The position numbers were made by a program, and so were the translations under genes. A DNA stretch of 64,000 nucleotides, from assembly GCF_029023725.1 (NCBI RefSeq), contig NZ_CP119075.1, positions 3,715,501 to 3,779,500 of the forward strand, given 5' to 3'. This document shows, piece after piece, positions 46,957-60,665 of this stretch. The DNA comes from Synoicihabitans lomoniglobus. Its GTDB lineage: Bacteria; Verrucomicrobiota; Verrucomicrobiia; Opitutales; Opitutaceae. A model generated the notes under the pieces. It saw nothing but the letters and a program-made list of their open reading frames with translations. It did no database searches and was not told the origin of the DNA. How positions within the stretch are numbered: the first letter of the stretch is position 1; each line of letters starts with the position of its first letter.

Positions 46957-48804
46957 ATGCCTACAATTCTTCGTAACCTGTGCTCCGGCATGGGTGCCCT
47001 CCTCTTCGGGGCCGCGCCTGTTCTCTCAGCACAGACTCCCTATATTCTGATCGAAGCGGAGACGCTGACCGGCCAACCCGACACCACCTTCACGGACCTC
47101 AACGACGTCGGCCAAATCGTCGGCTACTACGCGATCTCTTCCACGCGGGACAACGCGTTCGTCTGGCAAAGCGGCCGCTCGACCCGTTTGCCCCAGATGC
47201 CGGACGGCATCTCCACGCGAGCGGTGGGCATCAATGCCCACGGTCAAATCGTCGGAAGTTCATCGGCCACGTATCAATACTTTCATGCGGTCACCTGGAT
47301 CGACGGCGACATCAACATTCTCGACCCCGCGGCCAGCTCACCGAGTTGGGGAGACGCGATCAACGATCTCGGGCACATTGCCGGCCGCTACTACGAGTTC
47401 GGGACCAACAACGGCGTGCAGCCCTTCATCCGCGCCGGAGAGGATCTCGACTTTTTCTACGATAACGCCGCCTCCGTTTCCATCACCACCCTCAACACCC
47501 GTGGCACCACCGGGGGCTCCGTGCAGGTCCAGTCCGGGGAACCACCCCGGGGCTGGTTTCGCACCTCCGGTCTTTCGAACCCTCGCTTCGTCGGCATCAG
47601 CGGCTCGCCGCAGGGCACGGTCAACGACATCAACGCCTCCGATCAGGCGACCGGAGGCAGTGTGCTTCCCGCGGGTGGCGGCCTCACTCACGCCTTTCGC
47701 TATGAACGCACGGACGGGTTCACCACCGTTCTGGATCTGAATCCCCCCGGGGCTTGGCAAAGCAACGGACACGTCATCACCGATGACGGCACGGTATACG
47801 GCTGGGTTCAATTCGACGCCAACGAGGACGGCCGCATCGCCCAAATCGACGGCGCCGATACCATCGATATTTCCGGCGCGACCATCGGCGCAGACGCATG
47901 GAACCTGCGCGGTGTCATCGCTCGAAACAACGCAGGCTGGTTACTCGGCAGTGGCCTGCACCGTGATGATATTTTTAACGTGGTGCATTATCTACTTCTG
48001 CCGCGTGAAGCCGCCACGAGCGTGTTCAGCAACCTGTCGGTCAGAGCTAATTTAACCGCCCATACACCGTTGATCGTCGGCACCGTCGCCACGGGGGGCG
48101 CTCGCGAGGTGCTCGTGCGGGGCATCGGGCCGGGACTCTCCCCGTATGTCACCGATACCCCTTCGCTGGCCGCCGATCCCCGACTTGCCGTGTTTGATTC
48201 CAGTCAAAACCAGCAAACCGCCAACGACAATTGGGGCGGGACTCCCGAACTCATCGCGGCGGTCACCGCCAGCCAATCCTTCCCGCTCGATCCGGCCAGC
48301 CTCGACGCCATGGCACTCGCCACCATCAGCGGTCCCACCTCCGCCCACGTCACCGACGACGCCGCCGGCCTCGCGTTGATCGAACTCTACGACCTCAGCG
48401 TCGCCGACGCCGACAACCGTCTCACCAACCTCTCCGCCCGCTACGAGGTGGGCACGGGCAGCAACATCCTTATCGCGGGCTTCATCATTTCCGGCAGCGG
48501 AGCCAAGACCGTGCTCGTCCGCGGCATCGGACCCGGCTTGGAGGCGTTCGACGTCGCGGGCGCGCTCGACGACCCTCAGATCACCATCCTCGACAGCGCG
48601 GGCAACATCATCGCCCGCAACGACGACTGGAGCAGCAACCTCGGATCCGTTTTTACCGCCGCCGGCGCGTTCGAACTCGCCGCCGGCAGCAAGGACGCCG
48701 CGCTGGTGCTCCCCCTTTGGCCGGGCGCCTACACCGTCCACCTCAGCGGCGTCGCCCAAACCACCGGCCAAGGCCTCATCGAAATCTACGACCTCGATCT
48801 TTGA
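46957..48804 (+). CDS. secreted HAF-repeat protein with two VRGIGP modules
   Basis: A 615-residue exported protein with a signal peptide ending near ALLFGAAPVLSA. Residues about 40-340 are HAF-type extracellular repeats (INAHGQIVGSSS, INDLGHIAGRYY, HAFRYERTDG). Two copies of a ~130-residue beta module follow (about 357-485 and 486-615), each with a NLS(A/V)R opening, a (K/R)-x-VLVRGIGPGL core, a NDDW/NDNWG segment and a closing ALIELYDL/IEIYDL. The same module occurs twice in the NHL-repeat protein at 49877-53410. There is no PEP-CTERM tail, so the module may act as a C-terminal sorting or attachment domain; this is inference. Confidence 0.82.
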   Translation: MPTILRNLCSGMGALLFGAAPVLSAQTPYILIEAETLTGQPDTTFTDLNDVGQIVGYYAISSTRDNAFVWQSGRSTRLPQMPDGISTRAVGINAHGQIVGSSSATYQYFHAVTWIDGDINILDPAASSPSWGDAINDLGHIAGRYYEFGTNNGVQPFIRAGEDLDFFYDNAASVSITTLNTRGTTGGSVQVQSGEPPRGWFRTSGLSNPRFVGISGSPQGTVNDINASDQATGGSVLPAGGGLTHAFRYERTDGFTTVLDLNPPGAWQSNGHVITDDGTVYGWVQFDANEDGRIAQIDGADTIDISGATIGADAWNLRGVIARNNAGWLLGSGLHRDDIFNVVHYLLLPREAATSVFSNLSVRANLTAHTPLIVGTVATGGAREVLVRGIGPGLSPYVTDTPSLAADPRLAVFDSSQNQQTANDNWGGTPELIAAVTASQSFPLDPASLDAMALATISGPTSAHVTDDAAGLALIELYDLSVADADNRLTNLSARYEVGTGSNILIAGFIISGSGAKTVLVRGIGPGLEAFDVAGALDDPQITILDSAGNIIARNDDWSSNLGSVFTAAGAFELAAGSKDAALVLPLWPGAYTVHLSGVAQTTGQGLIEIYDLDL

Positions 48805-49070
48805 TCACGCGGGCGCTCGCCGAATCACGAAAATCTGCCCGAATTTCGCCGCCCGGTTTCCCCGGGACGGCCACGATGGAGGTTCAGGCCACCGCATCGG
48901 TGACCTGCTGCTAGTCAGGCAGTAAGGCGGGCCGGGGCCAACCGAATACGATCCTCCCGAGCGCGGGTTCTTCCCAAGTTCGGCGCCGACACCATGAAAC
49001 TATTTAGGGCAAATCTCGTCTCATTGAAAGACACGTGAATACCACGCCATCGTTTTTCGTCACAACTGCC
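48805..49070. other. gap between HAF-repeat and DUF6515-like genes
   Basis: No gene, repeat element or clear promoter is seen. A small hairpin CCCGG-TTTCC-CCGGG lies near 48851-48865 without a following T run, so it is at best a weak terminator. Confidence 0.4.
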
Positions 49071-49769
49071 ATGAACCTCTCGTTTGCTTCCTTTTCTCGC
49101 CGCACCCGCTTGGGGGCGGTCCTCGTTCTCGCCCTGCTGGGTGGAGGCGTCACGCACGCGGTCGCCGATGGTCGCGTTTCAGTTTCCCTCGGGGTCGGCG
49201 TGCCCATCGGGGGTCGCGAGTTTCGTCACGGCCCCGACCGCTACTACGCCTACCGCGGCGAATACTACCGGTGGGATCGCGGTCGCTACTACCGCGCCGC
49301 TCCTCCCCGCGGATACTACGTCAATACGTTGCCACCTCATTACACGCGGGTGGTCGTCGGCCGCGATGTCTACTACCGGGCGGACCACGTCTATTATCGC
49401 CCCTACGGCAACCGCTACGAGATCGTGGAGATCCCCGTGGTCGAGGAACGTTACACCCCTCCTGCACGTGTGAGCTCACCCCCGCCAAAAAACGACGCTT
49501 TGGTCGCCGTCTGGCTGGATGACACCCGCTACCTGTTGGAGAAAGGCGAGTATTTCAAAAACTCCAGCAAGGGTCGCGTGTGGGTGCCGACGCCGGTCGG
49601 TGCCAAGATAAAGTCCTTGCCGATCGGAGCCATGACCGTGTGGCACGAGGAAAACGAATACTTCGAGTTTGACGGCGGTTATTTCCGTCGCACCCCCGAA
49701 GGCTTCAAGGTCGTCGAAGCCCCGTGGAAAGTCGAAGGCGGAAAACCCGCCGCCGCCAGCACCAGTTGA
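49071..49769 (+). CDS. exported Tyr/Arg-rich protein, DUF6515-like
   Basis: A 232-residue protein with a signal peptide (RRTRLGAVLVLALLGGGVTHAVA, ending near residue 32). It continues with a Tyr/Arg/Gly-rich segment (RYYAYRGEYYRWDRGRYY) and two short beta-rich repeats (DVYYRADHVYYRPYGNRYEIV and NEYFEFDGGYFRRTPEGFKVV). This pattern fits the DUF6515 proteins, whose function is unknown, presumably in the envelope. I chose ATG 49071 over GTG 49035 because it places the signal peptide close to the N-terminus. Confidence 0.75.
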   Translation: MNLSFASFSRRTRLGAVLVLALLGGGVTHAVADGRVSVSLGVGVPIGGREFRHGPDRYYAYRGEYYRWDRGRYYRAAPPRGYYVNTLPPHYTRVVVGRDVYYRADHVYYRPYGNRYEIVEIPVVEERYTPPARVSSPPPKNDALVAVWLDDTRYLLEKGEYFKNSSKGRVWVPTPVGAKIKSLPIGAMTVWHEENEYFEFDGGYFRRTPEGFKVVEAPWKVEGGKPAAASTS

Positions 49770-49876
49770 CACCGTAAACAACGAGAAGCGGGACCAGTAT
49801 CTCGTTGTCAGTTTGAGCGGAGGATCGTAGGCACGGCGGCTCATCGCGTTACCACGGCTGGCCGCCCTCGTATCTC

Positions 49877-55458
<5,582 letters not shown>

Positions 55459-55475
55459 CTATCTGGCACCACGAC

Positions 55476-55901
55476 TCACGACTTGGCAACCGGCGCAGGG
55501 CGTGAACGCCAAAGATTTTTCTCCAGCAACAACCGGTAACGTTTCCAATGGGTGTAAATCAGCACCGCGGTCAGCGCACCCAACGTATCCGCCACCCAGT
55601 CGGCCACCTCCACAGAGCGACCGGGCGTGAAGCTCTGCCGCCACTCGTCGACCAATCCATAGAGTGACGCGAGTAGAATGCCGACCCACCAGCGTCCCGG
55701 GCGCTGGGTTCGGGCGATGAGCGTCCCCAACAAGCCGAAGACCGCGAAATGGGTAATCTTGTCGATGTTGATCACGGGTGGCACCGCCACTTGCCCGCGG
55801 CCGGACGCGACGAAAATCATGACCGCCATCAACAGGGGCCATGCCCAGTGGCCCCGGGCATTCGCCTTTTTTTCCGACGAGGCTTCGGTCGCCTCCCTCA
55901 T
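55476..55901 (-). CDS. VanZ-like membrane protein
   Basis: A 141-residue protein of the VanZ-like family. A first hydrophobic segment (WPLLMAVMIFVASG) is followed by DKITHFAVFGLLGTLIA, the central YGLVDEWRQSFTPGRSVEVA with DWVADTLGA, and a last helix. The conserved H, DE and RS residues of the family are present. In the literature VanZ relatives alter sensitivity to cell-wall antibiotics; its role here is unknown. I prefer ATG 55901 because it forms an ATGA overlap with the toxin gene; ATG 55919 is the alternative. Confidence 0.8.
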   Translation of the reverse strand: MREATEASSEKKANARGHWAWPLLMAVMIFVASGRGQVAVPPVINIDKITHFAVFGLLGTLIARTQRPGRWWVGILLASLYGLVDEWRQSFTPGRSVEVADWVADTLGALTAVLIYTHWKRYRLLLEKNLWRSRPAPVAKS

Positions 55902-56164
55902 TCGCCGTAGTGCGTCCACATGCGTAATATCAAAACGATCTTTTTTTCTTCGAAGACTTCGTAAACGAGACGGTGCTGGATATTAATTCTTCGCGAATAA
56001 CACCCTTCGAGCGATCCCACCAATGGCTCGAAACGCGGTGGCGATTGCATTGGATCGGTCCGTAATATCTCGATCAATTTTTCCGCTTTCTGCTTGTGTG
56101 CACTCCTGGCGAGTTTCTTCGCGTCGTGCTGCGCCTGTCGCGAAAAAAGAACGGTATAGCTCAC
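55898..56164 (-). CDS. YoeB/Txe-type mRNA interferase toxin
   Basis: An 88-residue toxin of the RelE superfamily. It has the residues known to be catalytic in YoeB: Glu46 (FEPLVG), Arg65 (IQHRLVYEV) and the C-terminal His-Tyr (H85, Y86 in MWTHYGE). YoeB cuts mRNA at the ribosome. The gene overlaps the antitoxin stop by four bases (ATGA), a standard toxin-antitoxin arrangement, and ends in an ATGA overlap with the VanZ-like gene. Confidence 0.93.
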   Translation of the reverse strand: MSYTVLFSRQAQHDAKKLARSAHKQKAEKLIEILRTDPMQSPPRFEPLVGSLEGCYSRRINIQHRLVYEVFEEKKIVLILRMWTHYGE

Positions 56165-56403
56165 CAGTCCAAATGCTCCGAAGCGGCTTCGACGCCTTCG
56201 TCACGCGCCTTCTGAATCGACTCCACCAATCCTGGCACTGAATGTAGATGCAGAGTCTCGCGAATCGCTCGCCAATCGCCCTCTGAGATCAACACCGCAT
56301 TCCCACGTTTGCCGGTAATCTGGACGGGCTCATGGGACGCATTCGCCTCATCAATGAGCGCATACAAACTACCCCGAGCTTTGGTGGCGGTGACAGTGGT
56401 CAT
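56161..56403 (-). CDS. YefM/Phd-type antitoxin
   Basis: An 80-residue antitoxin. The N-terminal Phd/YefM fold (TVTATKARGSLYALIDEANA) includes the usual DNA-binding and dimer part, followed by EPVQITGKRGNAVLISEGDW. The C-terminal part (about 50-80) wraps the toxin. The antitoxin is first in the operon and usually represses it. An inverted repeat lies ten bases upstream. Confidence 0.93.
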   Translation of the reverse strand: MTTVTATKARGSLYALIDEANASHEPVQITGKRGNAVLISEGDWRAIRETLHLHSVPGLVESIQKARDEGVEAASEHLDW

Positions 56404-56412
56404 ACGTAAAAA

Positions 56413-56430
56413 CGTGCGCTATCCCGCACG
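56413..56430. promoter_or_regulatory. candidate antitoxin operator
   Basis: Inverted repeat CGTGCG-CTATCC-CGCACG, ten bases before the antitoxin start codon. The position fits autorepression by a YefM-type complex. YefM sites usually contain TGTACA, which is absent here. Confidence 0.35.
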
Positions 56431-56447
56431 CATGTCAATTCTGGGGA

Positions 56448-56735
56448 CTACCGCCGGAATGCTTCATCAGGCTTAAGTTGCACCGCGTCGTAAGCGCAGA
56501 CTTCGCTCAATGCTTTCCACGAGCCTAACGCTTCCTCTCGAGCCCAGAAACGTTTCGAAAACAGAAAGCTGTCAGAGCCACGCAACGACCACATACCCGA
56601 GGCCACGGCCAGTAGCCGTCCGTTTCCCGATGAACCGCAGCAGACGAACTTGCCAATTCGTTTCCATCCCCCGTGTTGGCGTAGCGAGCACGGGGGGCAC
56701 CGACGTTCGCCGTCCGTCTCCGATTTTCCTTTCAA
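56448..56735 (-). pseudogene. doubtful ORF or gene remnant next to tRNA-Pro
   Basis: A frame of 95 codons starts two bases after the tRNA 3' end. The last half (FSKRFWAREEALGSWKALSE then VCAYDAVQLKPDEAFRR) reads like real protein; the first half (Cys/Gly/Arg-rich) does not. It may be the 3' remnant of a gene whose front was replaced, as happens at tRNA integration sites. I do not recognise a family. Confidence 0.22.
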
Positions 56736-56736
56736 A

Positions 56737-56813
56737 TGGTCGGGCCGGGGAGATTCGAACTCCCGACCTCTTGCACCCCATGCAAGCGCGCTACCAGGCT
56801 ACGCTACGGCCCG
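56737..56813 (-). tRNA. tRNA-Pro (GGG anticodon)
   Basis: A 77-base cloverleaf on the minus strand. The acceptor stem is CGGGCCG/CGGCCCG, the discriminator base A, and the 3' CCA is encoded. The anticodon stem is CTTGC/GCAAG with loop ATGGGGT, giving anticodon GGG for Pro. The T arm contains GTTCGAATC. The only tRNA in the window. Confidence 0.95.
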
Positions 56814-56959
56814 AACCGAAAGGAGGGCCCACAATCGGTATCCCTCGGAGTGAAGCAAGCGGTTTTTTCACCAGTCTTCCGCTCTTCCCCTTCCGCAGGT
56901 GCGGAAACGATCGCAAGCCATGCGTAGCGTCACCGCCCGGGTTGAGCTATATTGGCCTC

Positions 56960-57403
56960 ATGAAAACGATACTCACCCCGGTAGACTTTTCCCCCGCCAC
57001 GGCCCACGTGCTTGATGCCGCCGTCGACTTGGCCCGCGCCGTGAACGCGAACATCGTCCTACTCCACGTCAATCAGCCCCCCACGGTCACCGCCGACTAC
57101 GGTCTGGCCATGGAAAACGTCCAGGAAGTCATCGCAGTCAGCGAAAAGGCCTCCAAGAGCCAGCTCAAACACCTGGAATCTCAACTCACCGCGCGCGGCG
57201 TCGAGGTAACCACCGTCTCCGGCACCGGACCTTCCGTCCCCACCATCGTGCAAGAGGCCCGCGATCACCATGCGATCTACATCGTCATGGGTTCCCACGG
57301 CCACACTGCTTTTTACGATCTGCTGGTCGGGAGCACCACCCACGGCGTCCTCAAGAAAGCCCCCTGCCCCGTGGTCATCGTGCCTCGGCAAAAGGACGAC
57401 TAA
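56960..57403 (+). CDS. universal stress protein, UspA family
   Basis: A 147-residue single-domain UspA protein, usually a dimer and often ATP-binding. It opens with KTILTPVDFSPATAHVLDAA and ends with MGSHGHTAFYDLLVGSTTHG followed by VLKKAPCPVVIV, which holds the G-2x-G-9x-G-S/T ATP motif. ATG 56960 is the natural start; the frame is open far upstream without meaning. Its place beside the cbb3 oxidase operon fits the frequent pairing of Usp proteins with low-oxygen genes, but it is on the opposite strand. Confidence 0.93.
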   Translation: MKTILTPVDFSPATAHVLDAAVDLARAVNANIVLLHVNQPPTVTADYGLAMENVQEVIAVSEKASKSQLKHLESQLTARGVEVTTVSGTGPSVPTIVQEARDHHAIYIVMGSHGHTAFYDLLVGSTTHGVLKKAPCPVVIVPRQKDD

Positions 57404-57431
57404 GCCGTCCGATTCCGCCCCCTCCAAGGGT

Positions 57432-59813
57432 TCACTTCTCCCACGCTCGTCGCATGCCAATCCCGACGATGGCGAGCGTGGCGAGTGAACTCAGCGGCAT
57501 GAGCACGGCTGCGAACAGCGGACTCATCCATCCCGCCACGGCCAGCCCGACCGCTGTCAGGTTGTAGGCGACCATGAACCCGAGCAGCACGCGTTGGGTG
57601 CGGCGGCGCACGTCATTTACCTCAAACAAAGCCCGCAAGCCGCCCAGGCCTTGCCCGAGGTAATAAAAATCGGATTTCTCCGCCAATACGCCCCGGTGAA
57701 CCACCGGCGTGCCCCGACACCGCGCCGCGTCAAACGCGAGACTGTCATTAGCACCGTCACCGAGCATCAACGCGTCGTGCGCTCCGTGCTCCAGGAGCCA
57801 GGCCGCCTTGGCCTGCGGTGTCTGACCGCCATAGGCATTGTCCGGCGGCAGCCCCAGATCACGAGCCATACGGGCGACTTTACCCGTTTCGTCGCCACTG
57901 AGAATGAAGGTCTGCAGACCCCGATCAGCCAGCGCCGACATTTCCGCCACTGCATCCGGTCGCAATTGATCCCGAAACACGAATCGTGCCACCGCACACC
58001 CCGCGTGACAGAGCACGGTCGCGCCGTCCGCCGGTCCTTGGTCGCGCCACCCGGCGCGGCCCAACGACCAATCGCCCAGCGTCACTCCCGCCCCCACCTG
58101 CTCGTGGATCTGCGCGGGAATGAGTTGAGGCAACCGGCCGCGCACCAACTCGGCCAACAGCGTCCGGCTCACCGGATGCGGATTGTCGCGCACCATTGTG
58201 AACAGCACCGCCCGCGCCTCCAGCGACAACCGATCCACCTCCCCCGGTTCCGCGAGCACAGGGTTTTCCAGGGTGAGCGTGCCGGTCTTGTCGAAAACGA
58301 GTTTCTTAATGTGGACGAGCCGACCCCAGAGATCGCCCGCCCGCACAAACACGCCACGTTTACGCAACGCCACCGTCGCCATCTCATCGGCCAACGGAAA
58401 CGCCAGGCCCAACGCACACGGACACGACACGACCAGCACCGCCGTCACCACCGCGCCCGCGAGCAACAAGTCGCCGGTGCCCCACCACCAGCCGATTCCG
58501 GCCCCACCCGCGATGGCAAAGATCGCCACCAAGTAGGCCTGGATCACTCGCTCAATCAAACGTTCGCCCTCCGTCTCCCGCGTCACGGGTTGCAGCAACT
58601 GCGCCAACAACGATTCGTCCCACCCTTGCGTGGCGCACAATCGGATTTCACTCCGCCCGACGTTCTGCGCTCCGCCCGCCACACTCTCACCGGCTCGGAA
58701 CATCCGTGATTCCGATTCGCCATTGATCCACGCGAGATTCAGATCGGCCCAATCGCTCTCCAACCTTGCCTGCACCGGCACCGTTTGCCCGGTCGGTATC
58801 GCAAAACACATGCCGGCCATCAACTGCTCCGGCGGCACTTCGCGCCGAATCCCGTCCGCCTCAAACACCGTGACCTGCGGCGGCGTGGGCTGCTCCTGCA
58901 GCAAACGGCGTTGGTTGCGTTCCACCGCCGCCACCTGCGCCCAGCGACCGATCAACATGAGCAGGATGAACCCGCTCACAAAATCGAAATACGTGTAGGC
59001 CGGTTGCGCCGTCAGCCACCCATAAAGTGAACCCGCGTAGGCTCCCACAATACCCACCGCGATCGGCAAATCGATATGGATCGCGCCCTCGCGCAGAGCC
59101 CGCACCGCCCGGGTGAGAAAATAGCCGCCGCCCGCCAACAAGCTCAACGTGCCAAAACCCAGGGCCAACGTGTCGAACAACCGCGCGTAGGTGAACCCTG
59201 CCTCCATGCCGAAGTAAGCCGGCAGGGTGAACAGCATCACGTTCATCACAAACGCCGCACACAGGCCGATGCGTTTCACCAGATCCCGGCTCTCCGAAAT
59301 CCCCGCCACCGCGGCTCCCGGCGGCCCGAGTAGGTAGTTGAAGCGCTGCAACGTCGCCGCAAAATCGGCCGCTTCAAATGTGGGCTGGGCATCACGCCGC
59401 CAACTCAGGCGCAATTGCCCGGTCTGGGCGTTGATCTCGATGCGACCCGCCCCCGGCACTTTGGCAAACAGCCGCTCGATCAGCCACACACACCCGGCGC
59501 AGGACAAGCCCTGCACCGCCAGCTGCAGGCGCGGCGTGCGCCCGGTGTCGCTCGCTTGAGTCTCCGCTTCGTGCTGGAGGTTGCGCAGCCAACCATAGTC
59601 ACGAGTGTGCTCCAGCACAGCGGCCGCCGGCACGGTGACGTCGTCCTTGATCTGGTAATAAGCATCGAGTCCTTCGTCATGCACGAGCCGATACACGTAA
59701 GCACAGCCCGCACAGCAAAACGCCTCGTTCGCCGGCGCAGGGGCGCCGCAATGACGGCAATGTGGTTTGAGTGCCGAGCGCTTCGCCGTTTTGGTGGACG
59801 TCTTCAGTGGCAT
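57432..59813 (-). CDS. ccoI: copper-translocating P-type ATPase of the cbb3 operon (CcoI/FixI)
   Basis: A 793-residue P1B ATPase that supplies copper for assembly of the cbb3 oxidase. The N-terminal Cys-rich part (CRHCG...CCAGC, about 19-37) is typical of the CcoI group. A heavy-metal-associated domain has GLSCAGCVWLIE (about 110). The metal helix carries CPC in VSCPCALGLAF (about 463), the phosphorylation motif is DKTGTLT (about 508), and the hinge is MLGDGANDSLAF (about 690). About eight membrane helices are visible. It is the last gene of the operon and overlaps the safE-like gene by ten bases. Confidence 0.93.
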   Translation of the reverse strand: MPLKTSTKTAKRSALKPHCRHCGAPAPANEAFCCAGCAYVYRLVHDEGLDAYYQIKDDVTVPAAAVLEHTRDYGWLRNLQHEAETQASDTGRTPRLQLAVQGLSCAGCVWLIERLFAKVPGAGRIEINAQTGQLRLSWRRDAQPTFEAADFAATLQRFNYLLGPPGAAVAGISESRDLVKRIGLCAAFVMNVMLFTLPAYFGMEAGFTYARLFDTLALGFGTLSLLAGGGYFLTRAVRALREGAIHIDLPIAVGIVGAYAGSLYGWLTAQPAYTYFDFVSGFILLMLIGRWAQVAAVERNQRRLLQEQPTPPQVTVFEADGIRREVPPEQLMAGMCFAIPTGQTVPVQARLESDWADLNLAWINGESESRMFRAGESVAGGAQNVGRSEIRLCATQGWDESLLAQLLQPVTRETEGERLIERVIQAYLVAIFAIAGGAGIGWWWGTGDLLLAGAVVTAVLVVSCPCALGLAFPLADEMATVALRKRGVFVRAGDLWGRLVHIKKLVFDKTGTLTLENPVLAEPGEVDRLSLEARAVLFTMVRDNPHPVSRTLLAELVRGRLPQLIPAQIHEQVGAGVTLGDWSLGRAGWRDQGPADGATVLCHAGCAVARFVFRDQLRPDAVAEMSALADRGLQTFILSGDETGKVARMARDLGLPPDNAYGGQTPQAKAAWLLEHGAHDALMLGDGANDSLAFDAARCRGTPVVHRGVLAEKSDFYYLGQGLGGLRALFEVNDVRRRTQRVLLGFMVAYNLTAVGLAVAGWMSPLFAAVLMPLSSLATLAIVGIGMRRAWEK

Positions 59814-60499
59814 AGGAACTGATCCACGGAGGGACCGTCAAAGCCCAGCGTCGCGCGCAGACGCCAACTGATCACCAAGGCGGCCACCACCGCCAACCCC
59901 GTCTGAAACCGTGCCAACCCCACCGGTGAAAGATGGCGCCGCAACCACCCAAACTGGGTTTGCGCGAGCCACAGCAGCGGCACCGTGCCGATCCCAAACG
60001 CCAACATGAATTCCGCTCCGCGCAGCGCCGATCCCGTCATGGCCGCGAGCGTCACCAAAAAATACAACGGTCCACACGGCAGCAGTGGCGTCAGCGCTCC
60101 CATGGCCGCGGCGACCTGCACCCGCGGCCGCGATCGCAGTCGCGCCTGGATTTTCAACGACCACCGCGCCAGCCACACTATGCGCGGCAAGCGATGATCG
60201 ATTCGCAGCGCCACCAGCACAAAAAACACGACCAGCAACCAGGGCAACCACCGCACCACCGTTTCGGAGAAAAACGCCCGCGGCACCATGCCCATTGCGC
60301 CGGCGATCACGCCCAGCGTCGTGTATCCGGCGAGCCGCGACACATGGTAGATGGTATTGATCGTGGTGGCATCAGCCCGATCGCCCTTCGTGGGACCGAG
60401 CATGCACGCGAGCGGCCCGCACATGCCGGCACAGTGCAGACTCGTTACGAGTCCCGCCAAGAGTGCGGCGGTCGGGGTGTTGATGGCGGCGAGGTCCAT
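59804..60499 (-). CDS. SafE/CcoS-region membrane protein (TauE/SafE, UreH-like)
   Basis: A 231-residue membrane protein with about six helices. The Cys motifs LHCAGMCGPLACM (about 22-34) and LLPCGPLYF (about 140) match the DsbD-like/UreH_2 proteins commonly annotated as sulfite exporter TauE/SafE family. Such genes are regular members of cco clusters between ccoG and ccoI, and a role in copper handling or redox during oxidase assembly is likely. Direct evidence for sulfite export is lacking. Start ATG 60499, four bases after the small gene upstream. Confidence 0.85.
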   Translation of the reverse strand: MDLAAINTPTAALLAGLVTSLHCAGMCGPLACMLGPTKGDRADATTINTIYHVSRLAGYTTLGVIAGAMGMVPRAFFSETVVRWLPWLLVVFFVLVALRIDHRLPRIVWLARWSLKIQARLRSRPRVQVAAAMGALTPLLPCGPLYFLVTLAAMTGSALRGAEFMLAFGIGTVPLLWLAQTQFGWLRRHLSPVGLARFQTGLAVVAALVISWRLRATLGFDGPSVDQFLCH

Positions 60500-60503
60500 G
60501 CGG

Positions 60504-60665
60504 CTACGGGTTGCTCCGGTGCTCCACCGGCACCGACTCCACGGGATTCCGGGAGGCCAGCGTTAACAGAATCGTCCATGCTATCGCCATCAGGACGAAG
60601 AGCACACCCACTCCCAGCCACAGCGTTTTGGCGGAGGGCTTCACCTTCGGGTCGTCCGCGTTCAT
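60504..60665 (-). CDS. 53-residue single-pass membrane peptide in cco operon
   Basis: A small gene, MNADDPKVKPSAKTLWLGVG... ending PVEHRSNP. It has one membrane helix (about 15-38: LWLGVGVLFVLMAIAWTILLTLA) and a short, charged tail. Its ATG overlaps the ccoG stop as ATGA and its stop is four bases before the safE-like start, so it sits exactly between coupled genes and is very probably translated. The position is where fixH/ccoH usually lies, but FixH is about 150 residues with a periplasmic domain, which is absent here. It could be a reduced FixH, a CcoS-type peptide or a new subunit. Confidence 0.75.
   Translation of the reverse strand: MNADDPKVKPSAKTLWLGVGVLFVLMAIAWTILLTLASRNPVESVPVEHRSNP

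Noticed and set aside
56510-56959. Extended N-terminus of the UspA protein
   Set aside because: The upstream frame crosses the tRNA-Pro gene in antisense and has no domain. The UspA fold begins at ATG 56960.
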